Source: Ralstonia sp. SET104 (GTDB lineage Bacteria; Pseudomonadota; Gammaproteobacteria; Burkholderiales; Burkholderiaceae). From it: a stretch of DNA of 64,000 nucleotides. The notes below the pieces were generated by a model, which searched no databases, was not told the origin of the DNA, and worked only from the letters and a program-made list of their open reading frames with translations. Shown here one piece after another: positions 20,450 through 28,972 of this stretch. The stretch spans positions 51,678 through 115,677 of the forward strand of contig NZ_BHVX01000015.1 of the NCBI RefSeq assembly GCF_003851545.1, read 5' to 3'. The translations under genes were made by a program, and so were the position numbers. The stretch's first letter is position 1. Each line of letters starts with the position of its first letter.

Positions 20450-21739
20450 TCAGCCGGCGCTCGGCTGTACAGCGGGCTCGGCGGCTTCCTCCGTCTCCTC
20501 TTCTCCCACCGGTTCGTACTTCGCCACCACGGCCGTCGCCAGGCTGTTGCCGATTACGTTGGTGGCCGTGCGGCCCATGTCGAAGAATTGGTCGATACCG
20601 ATGATCAGCAGCAAACCCGCTTCCGGCAGGTGGAACATCGGCAGCGTGGCCGCCACCACCACCAGCGAAGCGCGCGCCACACCGGCCATGCCCTTGCTCG
20701 TGAGCATCAGCACCAGCAGCAGCGTCAGTTGCTGCGTGAAGCCCATCTCGATGTTGTAGGCCTGCGCGATGAACAGCACCGCAAACGCCTGATACATCAT
20801 CGAGCCATCAAGGTTGAACGAGTAACCCAGCGGCAGCACGAAGCTGGAGATGCGCTTGGGCACGCCAAAACGGTCCAGGGCTTCGATGGTCTTCGGGTAA
20901 GCGGACTCGCTGCTCGCCGTGGCAAACGCCAGCAGTGTCGGCTCGCGAATCAGCCCCAGCAGGCGGCCCAACGAACGGCCCAGCAGTACATAGCCGACGA
21001 AGAACAGGATGGCCCACAGCAGCGCGAGGCCCAGATAAAACTCGCCGATCAGCTTGCCGTAGGTCCACAGCACGCCCACGCCTTCCACCGTGATGGCGGC
21101 CGCCATGGCGGCAAACACGCCCAGCGGCGCGAAGCGCATCACGTAGTCAGTAATGCGGAACATCAGCTTGGTCAGCTCTTCCAGGCCACGGCCGATCACG
21201 CTTTCCATCGGGTTCTTCATGGTCGACAGCGCGGCGCCGAAGAACAAAGAGAACACCAGGATCTGCAGGATTTCGTTGGTGGCCATTGCCTCCACAATGC
21301 TGCGCGGGAAGACGTGCGTGATGAAGGCCTTGAGCGTGAAGTCGCCCGTCTTCAGGCCCGACGTGGCCGACACATCAGGCAGCGCCAGGTTCAAGTGCAG
21401 GCCCGGCTGGAAGAAGTTGACCAGCAGCATGCCCAGCGCCAGCGACGTGGCCGATGCGCACACAAACCAGATCATCGCGCGCAAACCCACGCGGCCGACC
21501 GCATTGCCACCGCTCATGCTCGCCAGCCCCGTCACCAGGGTCGAGAACACCAGCGGCGCGATGATCATCTTGATCATGCGCAGGAAGATGTCAGTGATGA
21601 TGCTGAAGTACGAAGCGATGTCCTTGGCCGCCGCGGCGTCCTTGGCGTATTCGTGGCAGCCCCAGCCGACAGCAATGCCCAGCAGCATCGCCAGTCCGAT
21701 ATGGGAGGTCAGACGTTTGGTGTTCAAGACTTTCTCCAA
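20450..21739 (-). CDS. dicarboxylate/amino acid:cation symporter
   Basis: A 429-residue DAACS-family transporter related to GltP, GltT and DctA. It has eight membrane helices and two re-entrant loops. The serine-rich hairpin ATASSESAYPKT and the later GYSFNLDGSMMY and GIDQFFDMGRTATN motifs, which form the substrate and cation sites, are conserved. The likely substrates are C4-dicarboxylates or acidic amino acids carried with sodium or protons. The C-terminus is a short acidic tail rich in Glu and Ala. Its neighbourhood (fumarase and an acetate module) fits organic-acid use, but the exact substrate cannot be told. Confidence 0.88.
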   Translation of the reverse strand: MEKVLNTKRLTSHIGLAMLLGIAVGWGCHEYAKDAAAAKDIASYFSIITDIFLRMIKMIIAPLVFSTLVTGLASMSGGNAVGRVGLRAMIWFVCASATSLALGMLLVNFFQPGLHLNLALPDVSATSGLKTGDFTLKAFITHVFPRSIVEAMATNEILQILVFSLFFGAALSTMKNPMESVIGRGLEELTKLMFRITDYVMRFAPLGVFAAMAAAITVEGVGVLWTYGKLIGEFYLGLALLWAILFFVGYVLLGRSLGRLLGLIREPTLLAFATASSESAYPKTIEALDRFGVPKRISSFVLPLGYSFNLDGSMMYQAFAVLFIAQAYNIEMGFTQQLTLLLVLMLTSKGMAGVARASLVVVAATLPMFHLPEAGLLLIIGIDQFFDMGRTATNVIGNSLATAVVAKYEPVGEEETEEAAEPAVQPSAG

Positions 21740-22099
21740 GGAATACCCGTGGCCGGAAGGACGGCGCGCGGAGACGCGGATCTCATGGGGCCAAAGGCCG
21801 GCCCAAGTTCGTCACGCTTTATAAAAAGCGACGATATTAGAGAAGCGCACGGCGATCGTTATGTCGATGTTGCATAGCACCATGCAATTTCTGCATACAT
21901 TGATATGACGCTGTTGACGCCTCGCTGCGATGCCGCATGGACATTGGGATTACGCGGTGCGAGGCGGATTATTGAGCCGCACGCAATGCCGTCGGGGAGT
22001 ACCAACAAGCGCGGCCTCATGCACATGGAATGCGATGCCTGCGTCACGCAAGCCGTTGCTACCATCATGGGCTTACACGTCACCCACCGGAACCCTGCA
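21740..22099. other. intergenic region between divergent genes
   Basis: This holds the promoter regions of the dicarboxylate symporter (minus) and the DHCW cupin (plus). On the minus strand a TATAAA at 21818-21823 could be a -10 box, inside a small AT-rich hairpin. The cupin frame is open from 21905, but the residues upstream of 22100 do not look like protein. Confidence 0.5.
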
Positions 22100-22441
22100 A
22101 TGAAAATGGCACCCTTCGCCTTCGGCACGACCGATTGGTCCACCGTTGAACCAACCGAACACGCCGGTGAGACCGGCATGGCTTACTGGCGCACACGCTC
22201 CTTTGGTGACGAGCCGAACCGCATCCGCGTGCGCATGGTCGAGTACACGCCCGGCTACCTCGCTGACCACTGGTGCAAGAAGGGCCACATCTTGTTCTGC
22301 CTGAACGGCGAACTGGAAACCACATTGGAAGACGGCCGCAAGTTCACGCTCGCGCCCGGCATGAGCTACCAAGTTGGCGATGATGCTGAAGCGCACCAGT
22401 CATACACCAAAGGCGGCGCCAAGCTGTTCATCGTTGACTGA
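22100..22441 (+). CDS. DHCW-motif cupin protein
   Basis: A 113-residue single-domain cupin. The name-giving motif appears as ADHWCKKGHILFCLNGE, which includes metal-binding histidines of the first cupin motif. The second motif is PGMSYQVGDDAEAHQS. Proteins of this family are small metal-binding beta barrels of unassigned catalytic role. I chose the ATG at 22100 because the family begins there, although the frame is open 65 codons upstream. It stands immediately before the anaerobic ribonucleotide reductase block. It is separated from it by about 135 bases that carry an Fnr/Dnr-like site, so it is probably not part of that operon. Confidence 0.85.
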   Translation: MKMAPFAFGTTDWSTVEPTEHAGETGMAYWRTRSFGDEPNRIRVRMVEYTPGYLADHWCKKGHILFCLNGELETTLEDGRKFTLAPGMSYQVGDDAEAHQSYTKGGAKLFIVD

Positions 22442-22478
22442 AGACGAGACCCGTTTTTTGCCGCGTACACGGCCCCGG

Positions 22479-22492
22479 TTGACCGGGGTCAA
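22479..22492 (+). promoter_or_regulatory. Fnr/Dnr-type box upstream of nrdD
   Basis: TTGAC-CGGG-GTCAA is a perfect inverted repeat with the Fnr/Dnr half-site spacing. A TTTAAG at 22513-22518 lies 20 bases downstream and can act as the -10 box, which places the site near -41.5 as in class II activation. A Dnr-type regulator is encoded in the same operon. Confidence 0.7.
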
Positions 22493-22577
22493 GCGATTCA
22501 AAAATCCAGGTCTTTAAGGCTCGTTGACCACAATATGTAGTGCTAGTCTGACTCCATACCACTAGATGGAGTACCCC

Positions 22578-24641
22578 ATGACGGGCACACAAGTCACCAG
22601 GCAAGTCACCAAGCGCGACGGCTCACTGGCGCCGTTTGATGCACAGAAGATCCACCAGGCCATTGCTGCAGCGGGCCACGCCACTGGCGAATTCCACACT
22701 GCCGAAGCGCGGCGCCTGACCTCGGGCGTGGTGGCGCATCTCGCCTCGCTGCCCTGCCCGGGTATCGAAGTCATCCAGAACAGCGTGGAAGAGGTGCTGG
22801 TGGATGCCGGCTACTGGCGCACCGCGCGCGCCTACATCGTCTATCGCGAGCAGCACGCTCGGCTGCGATCGCTCAAGCACACGCTGGTTGATGTCGAGAG
22901 CACGATGGACGAGTACCTCGAGCAGCGCGACTGGCGCGTCAATGCCAACGCCAATCAGGGCTACAGCCTGGGCGGGCTCATCCTGAACGTGGCGGGCAAA
23001 GTCACCGCCAACTACTGGCTCTCGCACGTCTACAGCCCCGAGGCCGGCACGGCGCACCGGGAAGGTGACCTCCACATCCACGATCTCGACATGCTGTCGG
23101 GCTACTGCGCGGGGTGGTCGTTGCGGCAGTTGCTGACGGAGGGCTTCAACGGCGTGCCGGGCAAGGTGGAAGCGACGCCGCCACGCCACATGTCAGCGGC
23201 CATCGGGCAGATCGTCAACTTTCTCGGCACGCTGCAGAACGAATGGGCCGGCGCACAGGCGTTCAGCTCGTTCGATACGTACATGGCGCCGTTCATCCGC
23301 CGCGACGGCATGTCGTATGCAGCGGTGAAGCAGTCCATGCAGGAGTTGATCTACAACCTGAACGTGCCTAGCCGCTGGGGCACGCAAACACCGTTCACCA
23401 ACCTCACCTTCGATTGGACGTGCCCCGCCGACTTGCGCGAGCAGATTCCATACATCGGTGGCGAAGAGATGCCTTTCACCTACGGCGATCTCCAACCCGA
23501 GATGGACATGATCAACCGCGCGTACATCGAGGTCATGATGGCCGGCGATGCCAAGGACCGCGCGTTCACATTCCCGATTCCGACCTACAACATCACGCCC
23601 GATTTCGATTGGGCGCACCCAAACACCACGCTGCTGTTCGAGATGACGGCCCGCTACGGGCTGCCCTACTTCCAGAACTTCCTCAACTCCGATCTGGAGC
23701 CGCACATGGTGCGCTCGATGTGCTGCCGCCTGCAGCTCGACCTGCGCGAGCTGCTCAAGCGCGGTAACGGGTTGTTTGGGTCTGCCGAGCAAACGGGGTC
23801 GATTGGGGTGGTGACCATCAACTGTGCGCGGCTGGGCCATCTGTATGCGGGCGATGAAGCGGCACTGCTGGCGCGGCTTGATACGCTGCTCGCCTTGGGC
23901 CGCGACGTACTGGAAGTCAAGCGCAAGTTCGTGCAGCGGCTGATCGACCAGGGGCTCTATCCGTACACACGCCGCTACCTCGGCACGCTGCGCAACCACT
24001 TCAGCACGCTGGGCGTGAACGGCATCAACGAGATGGTGCGCAACTTCACGCGCGATGCTGATGACATTACCACGCCCTTCGGCCACACCATGGCGGTACG
24101 CCTGCTCGACCACGTGCGCCAGCGCATGACGGAATTCCAGGAAGCCACCGGCCATCTGTACAACCTGGAGGCCACGCCGGCCGAGGGCACGACTTACCGC
24201 TTTGCCCGCGAAGACCGCAAGCGCTGGCCGGGCATCCTGCAAGCCGGCACGGCCGAGCAGCCGTACTACACCAACTCCAGCCAGTTGCCCGTCGGTTACA
24301 CCGATGACCCGTTTGAAGCGCTGGCCCGCCAGGAGGCGCTGCAGAGCAAGTACACGGGCGGCACAGTGCTGCATTTGTATATGAACGAGGCGATCTCATC
24401 GCCGCAGGCGTGCAAGGAACTCGTGCGCCGCGCGCTGGCGAACTTCCGCCTGCCGTACATCACCATCACCCCGACGTTTTCGATCTGCCCGAAACACGGC
24501 TACCTGTCTGGTCATCACGCGTTCTGTCCAAAGTGCGATGCCGAACTGCTGGCCCAGCAGCCTCAGAGCAAATGTGGTTGCACAACGGCAGACACCCCAG
24601 GTTCTTCCACCCCGCTTCATCACGAAGGAGCATCCACATGA
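22578..24641 (+). CDS. nrdD: class III (anaerobic) ribonucleotide reductase, catalytic chain without glycyl-radical tail
   Basis: A 687-residue NrdD that reduces ribonucleoside triphosphates in the absence of oxygen. Residues 6-95 form an ATP-cone allosteric domain. The barrel contains Cys177 (GYCAGW) and Cys382-Cys383, candidates for the radical-relay cysteines. A zinc-site-like C-terminal stretch reads Cys637-x-x-His640 and Cys650-x-x-Cys653. The chain then stops after a short Cys-containing tail. The glycyl-radical motif that normally follows is missing here and is encoded by the next gene, overlapping as ATGA. I chose the ATG at 22578 because GGAG lies six bases upstream. An ATG at 22566 is in frame but has no ribosome site. 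A Dnr-like box precedes the gene. Confidence 0.92.
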   Translation: MTGTQVTRQVTKRDGSLAPFDAQKIHQAIAAAGHATGEFHTAEARRLTSGVVAHLASLPCPGIEVIQNSVEEVLVDAGYWRTARAYIVYREQHARLRSLKHTLVDVESTMDEYLEQRDWRVNANANQGYSLGGLILNVAGKVTANYWLSHVYSPEAGTAHREGDLHIHDLDMLSGYCAGWSLRQLLTEGFNGVPGKVEATPPRHMSAAIGQIVNFLGTLQNEWAGAQAFSSFDTYMAPFIRRDGMSYAAVKQSMQELIYNLNVPSRWGTQTPFTNLTFDWTCPADLREQIPYIGGEEMPFTYGDLQPEMDMINRAYIEVMMAGDAKDRAFTFPIPTYNITPDFDWAHPNTTLLFEMTARYGLPYFQNFLNSDLEPHMVRSMCCRLQLDLRELLKRGNGLFGSAEQTGSIGVVTINCARLGHLYAGDEAALLARLDTLLALGRDVLEVKRKFVQRLIDQGLYPYTRRYLGTLRNHFSTLGVNGINEMVRNFTRDADDITTPFGHTMAVRLLDHVRQRMTEFQEATGHLYNLEATPAEGTTYRFAREDRKRWPGILQAGTAEQPYYTNSSQLPVGYTDDPFEALARQEALQSKYTGGTVLHLYMNEAISSPQACKELVRRALANFRLPYITITPTFSICPKHGYLSGHHAFCPKCDAELLAQQPQSKCGCTTADTPGSSTPLHHEGAST

Positions 24642-24814
24642 GCACACTTACCCAAACCACCGCATCCGTCGCACAACTCGACGACAGCCAGCGCACGCGC
24701 TGCGAAGTCTGGACCCGCGTGATGGGCTATCACCGGCCAGTCAGCTCGTTCAACATCGGCAAGCAAGGGGAATTCCGTGAACGCCGCTTCTTTGTTGAAG
24801 ACCGCGCCCGCTGA
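24638..24814 (+). CDS. separate glycyl-radical domain of class III ribonucleotide reductase
   Basis: A 58-residue protein whose middle matches the C-terminal glycyl-radical segment of NrdD: RCEVWTRVMGYHRPV with Gly30 as the expected radical site, followed by FNIGKQGEFRERRFF. This part is normally fused to the catalytic chain. Here it has its own start codon and a strong AAGGAG eight bases upstream, in a different frame from nrdD and overlapping its stop by four bases. It also overlaps the start of the activase gene. The arrangement recalls YfiD/GrcA, a small stand-alone glycyl-radical protein that rescues pyruvate formate-lyase. The radical would be generated by NrdG. Confidence 0.85.
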   Translation: MSTLTQTTASVAQLDDSQRTRCEVWTRVMGYHRPVSSFNIGKQGEFRERRFFVEDRAR

Positions 24815-25490
24815 GCCACCGCACTGCCCGCCGCCGGCCATCGGCGGCCTGGCACCGTTTTCCAGCGTCGACTGGCCCGGGCAGCTTGCGGCGGTGGTAT
24901 TCGTGGCGGGCTGCCCGTGGCGCTGCCACTACTGCCACAACCCGCACCTGCAGACGCGCGAGCGCACGCTGGATTGGGACGACGTCTTCGCGTTCTTGCA
25001 GCGCCGTGCGGGCCTGCTTGATGCCGTCGTGTTTTCCGGTGGCGAGCCGCTGAGCGAACCGCTCCTGCCGCAACTGATGCGCGACGTGCGCGCACTCGGC
25101 TACAAGATCGGCCTGCACACGGGCGGCATCTACCCCGCGCGCCTGGCGCAAGTGCTGCCGCTGGTGGATTGGGTGGGACTCGACATCAAGACCAGCGCAC
25201 CGCGTTACGACGCGCTCACGGGCCGCCGTGGCAGCGCTGCGCCGGTCGATGCGTGCCTGGATCTTCTGCTGCAAAGCGGCTGCACATTCGAGTGCCGCAC
25301 GACGTGGCACCCCGACTGGCTGCCAGAACCGCAGCTCCTTGCGCTGGCGCAAAACCTCAGCCAACGCGGCGTGAAACACTACGCACTACAAGCCTACCGA
25401 AGTGCCCCCGGAACCCCGGCCATCACGCTGCCCAGCGAGGGCACTCAGCACGCATTGGCCGCCTGCTTTTCTTCTTTCTGTTGCCGGTGA
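24777..25490 (+). CDS. nrdG: anaerobic ribonucleotide reductase activase (radical SAM)
   Basis: A 237-residue radical-SAM activase that installs the glycyl radical on the anaerobic ribonucleotide reductase. The [4Fe-4S] motif CPWRCHYC is intact, followed by the SAM-binding FSGGEPL. It belongs to the longer NrdG type and has an N-terminal extension of about 45 residues before the cluster motif. The start is a GTG that lies 38 bases inside the preceding glycyl-domain gene, after AAGGGG, so translation of the three nrd genes is tightly coupled. Its substrate here would be Gly30 of the 58-residue protein rather than a residue of the large chain. Confidence 0.93.
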   Translation: MNAASLLKTAPAEPPHCPPPAIGGLAPFSSVDWPGQLAAVVFVAGCPWRCHYCHNPHLQTRERTLDWDDVFAFLQRRAGLLDAVVFSGGEPLSEPLLPQLMRDVRALGYKIGLHTGGIYPARLAQVLPLVDWVGLDIKTSAPRYDALTGRRGSAAPVDACLDLLLQSGCTFECRTTWHPDWLPEPQLLALAQNLSQRGVKHYALQAYRSAPGTPAITLPSEGTQHALAACFSSFCCR

Positions 25491-25494
25491 CACC

Positions 25495-26181
25495 ATGCAC
25501 GACACCCTCGCTTCCCTCGATGTCGGCGATCTGCTCAAGCACAGCCCGCTGTTCCAGAACCTCGACAACGATGACATGGCCGTGCTCACGCGCGACAGCC
25601 GCGCAGTGCGCGTGTCGCGGCACGACTTCGCATTCCGCCGCGGCAGCCGTGCCGATGGCTTCTACGTCGTGGTGGTCGGCGCCATCAAACTCGTATTGCC
25701 AGGCGCGCACGGGCAATGCAAGGTCATTGAATTCTTCGGGCCTGGCCAGTGCTTTGGCGAGCCCTTCATGTTCATGAACCGGCCCCATGCGGCGGACGCG
25801 CAAGCCATGGAAGACAGCCTGCTCGTCTGGATCGACAAGCGCGCCATTGATGACGCACTGCACGTGCATCCGTACTTGGCGCGGCAGATGCTGACAGGGC
25901 TGTCTGAGCGGCTGCACACGCTGATGTGTGACATCGAAACCGTCAACCTGCAAAGCGCCAACGAACGGCTGATCGGGTATCTGCTCTCGTTGCCGCGCAA
26001 GTTCGATCGCACGCGGTTCCCGTGCAGCAAGAGTCTGGTCGCATCCAAGTTGGGGCTGGCACCGGCCACGCTTTCACGCGCGCTGCGGCAGTTGATTCGG
26101 GAGGGGTTGATTCTGGTTGAGGGCCGCGAGGTCATCATCCCGAACACCACGGCATTGCAGCGCCAGTTGATGGCGGGATAG
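25495..26181 (+). CDS. Crp/Fnr-family regulator, Dnr type
   Basis: A 228-residue regulator with an N-terminal cyclic-nucleotide-like sensor fold (about 15-130), a dimerisation helix and a C-terminal winged helix. The cysteine cluster of oxygen-sensing Fnr is absent, which points to the Dnr/NnrR group, which senses NO through heme. The recognition helix reads LGLAPATLSRALRQL: Ser194 and Arg195 match Fnr, but the usual Glu three residues before the Ser is Ala191. I chose the ATG at 25495, four bases after nrdG, because the family begins there. The ribosome site is weak, so expression probably depends on nrdG translation. It probably acts on the TTGAC-N4-GTCAA box before nrdD. Confidence 0.82.
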   Translation: MHDTLASLDVGDLLKHSPLFQNLDNDDMAVLTRDSRAVRVSRHDFAFRRGSRADGFYVVVVGAIKLVLPGAHGQCKVIEFFGPGQCFGEPFMFMNRPHAADAQAMEDSLLVWIDKRAIDDALHVHPYLARQMLTGLSERLHTLMCDIETVNLQSANERLIGYLLSLPRKFDRTRFPCSKSLVASKLGLAPATLSRALRQLIREGLILVEGREVIIPNTTALQRQLMAG

Positions 26182-26194
26182 CCGTGGCGGCGAG

Positions 26195-26584
26195 TCAATC
26201 GCCTGCAGTGTCGATCTGGCGCTGGAGCGTGTTGACAGCGTCATCCACCAACGCGGCGGCGGCGCTCAACTCATCGTCACTGCAATCGGCGTGATAGCGC
26301 TTTTTAGCGCCGAGCTGGTTGAGCACGAGATGGATATCCGGCACAACATCTGCCGAGGCCAGACACGCTTTGACGCATGCCAGCGCACAGCCATCGAGCG
26401 CAAGAATGGGCCGCCCGCTGCGCGCCGTCTTGACGAGCGCACGCACCCCGCCGCCCACACCGCTGATGCACGACATTTCTGCCCTGCCCGCGCGGTCCAG
26501 ATCGACGGCCAACCGGTTGGCCGCCTGCGCCACACTGGAACAGCCAGAGCACGCATAGACGAGCGGCAACGCACGTGAAGACAT
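26195..26584 (-). CDS. putative zinc-binding protein, DGC family
   Basis: A 129-residue protein of the DGC family. The name-giving motif is present as LALDGCALACVKACL, together with an N-terminal YACSGCSS. The many cysteines are thought to bind zinc or another metal. The biochemical role of the family is unknown, but members are often found beside denitrification and anaerobic-respiration genes. I chose the ATG at 26584, after AGAGGG. It follows ubiT after ten bases and is the last gene of the ubiUVT operon. Its stop converges with that of the Dnr regulator only 13 bases away. Confidence 0.8.
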   Translation of the reverse strand: MSSRALPLVYACSGCSSVAQAANRLAVDLDRAGRAEMSCISGVGGGVRALVKTARSGRPILALDGCALACVKACLASADVVPDIHLVLNQLGAKKRYHADCSDDELSAAAALVDDAVNTLQRQIDTAGD

Positions 26585-26594
26585 GGCGCCCTCT

Positions 26595-27020
26595 CTACCG
26601 CGATTGCCAGCGCGCGAGCCACGCGGGGCGTGCGGCCGCATCGAGCCAGTTCTTGACGATCAGCCCAAGTTCGGTATCGCCCGCAATCTTGAGGCGGCGC
26701 TGGAAGAACAGTGTGTCTGCATCGGCCGTACCGCGAACAAGCGCAACAAAGTCGCCTACGCCCGCACGCAACTCCAGTTCAGGTTCAGGGCTGGAGGCCG
26801 AGAGCATGTGGAACGCGCCGCTGCGGCAGCCGAAGCAGGCGCGCAATCCGAGGTCATCCACGGTGATGGCAAAGCGCCGTCCTTCCAACTCCGGAGGCGG
26901 CGTCAGCCACGACAGGCGCCGGGCCAGATCGAGCCCGATCACAAACGGAAAGGACGTGAGCGGCACCGGCAGGCGGCGCGCCATGCGAACGAACGCCTCG
27001 GGTGGACGCAAGCGCGTCAT
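26595..27020 (-). CDS. ubiT: SCP2-domain ubiquinone synthesis accessory factor UbiT
   Basis: A 141-residue SCP2 (sterol-carrier) domain protein. UbiT, UbiU and UbiV are required for ubiquinone synthesis without oxygen, and UbiT is thought to carry the hydrophobic quinone intermediates. The start ATG at 27020 overlaps the stop of ubiV as ATGA. The hydrophobic SCP2 core ([15 protein letters not shown] and related strands) is seen, though without an alignment the assignment rests strongly on the ubiU-ubiV context. Cytoplasmic or membrane-peripheral location is expected. Confidence 0.85.
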   Translation of the reverse strand: MTRLRPPEAFVRMARRLPVPLTSFPFVIGLDLARRLSWLTPPPELEGRRFAITVDDLGLRACFGCRSGAFHMLSASSPEPELELRAGVGDFVALVRGTADADTLFFQRRLKIAGDTELGLIVKNWLDAAARPAWLARWQSR

Positions 27021-27901
27021 TGCGGCACCTCCAGCCATTCAATGCCGGATTGCCCGTGCCAGTAACCATTGCAGCGGCCAATGCCTTCGGGCGGCTGCAC
27101 TTCTTGCACGGGCAAGCCGAGGCGCAAGGCATCCAGCGCCGCCACGGCCTCGAGCGTGCCGCGCGATTGCGGACTGACGCGCAGCACCTTCACGCCCAGC
27201 GCAGACAATGCGGGCGCCTGATCCAGAATGTCCAGGCACTGCCCCGATTGCGTCTGGATACCGTTGATGGCTAGAAATTCCTGCCCTTCACGCGTGCGCA
27301 CCGCCAGGCCATCGGGGTGCTCAATGCAGCGGAAACCGCAGTCGTCCTTGTTGAGCCGGAAGTGCCGCGCCGTAAAGCAACGCGCAGAAAACGCCAGCGG
27401 CAAGCGCCCCCACACCATGGTTTCGATGTCTAGCTCAGCGGGCTTCTCACGCATCAGATCGGCCAACGTGGCCTGGCTCATTTCCAGTGGCATGACAGCG
27501 CGTACCGCGCCCAGCCCTGCCAGCCATGCCAACGTGGCACCGTGATACGCATTGCAATGCGGCCCCGCAACGAATGGCCGGCCGCCCAGCAATCGCACAG
27601 CACCGAGCTCGCCAGCCTCGACCATCCAGTCGCCCTGCTGGCACTGTTTGCGCAACGCCTGCGCTTCGGCGCTGGTTTCGATGAGCGTGCGCGTGGACAG
27701 CACAACCGATTTACCGGCCTCGCGCAGCATCGCCGCGATATCGAGCCAGTCATCCGCGCGCAGTTCGTGGCGGCGGCTGCAGACCGTCTCACCCACATAA
27801 ACAATGTCGACAGGGCTGGCGGCGACTTCTGCGTAGAACTCAAACGTCTGTAAGCGCGGCCAGTAGTACAGCAGCGGACCAAGTGAAATTTCGTAGGACA
27901 T
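27017..27901 (-). CDS. ubiV: oxygen-independent ubiquinone hydroxylation protein UbiV
   Basis: A 294-residue U32-peptidase-like protein. UbiV forms a heterodimer with UbiU, and both carry [4Fe-4S] clusters needed for anaerobic hydroxylation of the ubiquinone ring. Candidate cluster ligands Cys41, Cys175, Cys188 and Cys192 have the same spacing (13 and 4 residues between the last three) as the ligands known in the Escherichia coli protein. It lies nine bases downstream of ubiU and overlaps ubiT by four bases, so the three are one translational unit. Confidence 0.93.
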   Translation of the reverse strand: MSYEISLGPLLYYWPRLQTFEFYAEVAASPVDIVYVGETVCSRRHELRADDWLDIAAMLREAGKSVVLSTRTLIETSAEAQALRKQCQQGDWMVEAGELGAVRLLGGRPFVAGPHCNAYHGATLAWLAGLGAVRAVMPLEMSQATLADLMREKPAELDIETMVWGRLPLAFSARCFTARHFRLNKDDCGFRCIEHPDGLAVRTREGQEFLAINGIQTQSGQCLDILDQAPALSALGVKVLRVSPQSRGTLEAVAALDALRLGLPVQEVQPPEGIGRCNGYWHGQSGIEWLEVPQ

Positions 27902-27910
27902 GGTGTGTCT

Positions 27911-28927
27911 TTATTTCCAGGGCCGATCAAACGCGCCTTGCGTCACCTGCGCGCCTTCCGCATGACGCACGAGCGCGGCTTGCCAATCGGGCTTGACAGA
28001 GAAGCGTGCCGGGTCTGCCTGAGCGGCATCCAATGCCGCGCGCAACGTGGCCACCACTTGCGCCACATACGCCGGGCTGCGCTGACGCCCCTCGATCTTG
28101 ATCGCCGACACACCCATGGCCAGCAACCGGGGCAGCAAGCTCAGCGCATTGAGGCTCGTGGGTTCTTCCAGCACATGGTCGACTTCGCCGTCGACCAGAA
28201 AGCGCCCCTTGCACAGCGTCGGATAGCCAGCCGGTTCGCCCGGCGCATATTGATCAATCAGGATGTGGTTCAGGCGCGCATCCAGGCTGCCGTCGCGCTC
28301 GACCCAGCGCACGGCATGCGCGGGCGAACACACGCCCTTGTTGTTGGGCGAATCGCCGGTGGCATACGACGACAACAGGCACCGCCCTTCGGCCATTACG
28401 CACAGGCTGCCAAAGCCAAACACCTCGATCTGCACCGAGGTCTGCTGAATCACGCGTTCAACTTCGGTCAATGTCAGCACGCGCGGGAGCACCGCGCGAT
28501 GGATGCCAAACTGCTCGCGCATCAGCTCAATGGCATCGGCATGCGTGGCCGAGCCTTGTACAGACAAATGCAGCCGCAGATCGGGATAGCGCTCGCGCGC
28601 ATAGGCCATCAACCCAGGGTCGGCCAGGATCACGGCATCGGCGCCCAGCATGTAGGCGGCATCGACGGCCATGCGCCACTCAATGCCGCGGCCAGGCTGC
28701 GGAAACGTGTTGATGGCAAACAGCACTTGGCGGCCTTTTCCGTGCGCATACTCGACGCCGGCGCGGATGTCGCTCTCGGTAAAGTTCAGGCCGGCGAAGT
28801 TGCGCGCGTTGGTCGCGTTCTTCAGGCCGAGGTAGACGGTATCGGCCCCGGCCTCCACGGCGGCCTTGAGTGCGGCCAGGCTGCCGGCGGGCGCCACCAG
28901 TTCAATGGGGGAAACGTTCTGTGTCAT
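27911..28927 (-). CDS. ubiU: oxygen-independent ubiquinone hydroxylation protein UbiU
   Basis: A 338-residue U32-peptidase-like protein, partner of UbiV. The cluster ligands can be placed: Cys176, Cys183, Cys200 and Cys239 sit exactly seven positions beyond Cys169, Cys176, Cys193 and Cys232 of the Escherichia coli protein. The N-terminal motif ELVAPAGSLAALKAAVEAGAD is typical of the U32 family. Despite the name, the role is not proteolysis but the prephenate-dependent, oxygen-free hydroxylation route to ubiquinone. A gap of 45 bases separates it from the membrane protein upstream, so that gene is probably the operon leader. Confidence 0.94.
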   Translation of the reverse strand: MTQNVSPIELVAPAGSLAALKAAVEAGADTVYLGLKNATNARNFAGLNFTESDIRAGVEYAHGKGRQVLFAINTFPQPGRGIEWRMAVDAAYMLGADAVILADPGLMAYARERYPDLRLHLSVQGSATHADAIELMREQFGIHRAVLPRVLTLTEVERVIQQTSVQIEVFGFGSLCVMAEGRCLLSSYATGDSPNNKGVCSPAHAVRWVERDGSLDARLNHILIDQYAPGEPAGYPTLCKGRFLVDGEVDHVLEEPTSLNALSLLPRLLAMGVSAIKIEGRQRSPAYVAQVVATLRAALDAAQADPARFSVKPDWQAALVRHAEGAQVTQGAFDRPWK

Positions 28928-28972
28928 GGCGGTCAGTCTGAGACTTGTCCGCCAATGTGGTTTTGCGTTCCG

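Noticed and set aside
24600..24660. A frameshift as explanation for the split nrdD
   Set aside because: A stop, a proper AAGGAG at the right distance and a new ATG overlapping as ATGA are all present, which a random frameshift would not create. It remains listed as a refutation test.
28250..28260. TTGATCAATCA as an Fnr-type site
   Set aside because: It lies inside the ubiU coding sequence and lacks the four-base spacer between half sites.
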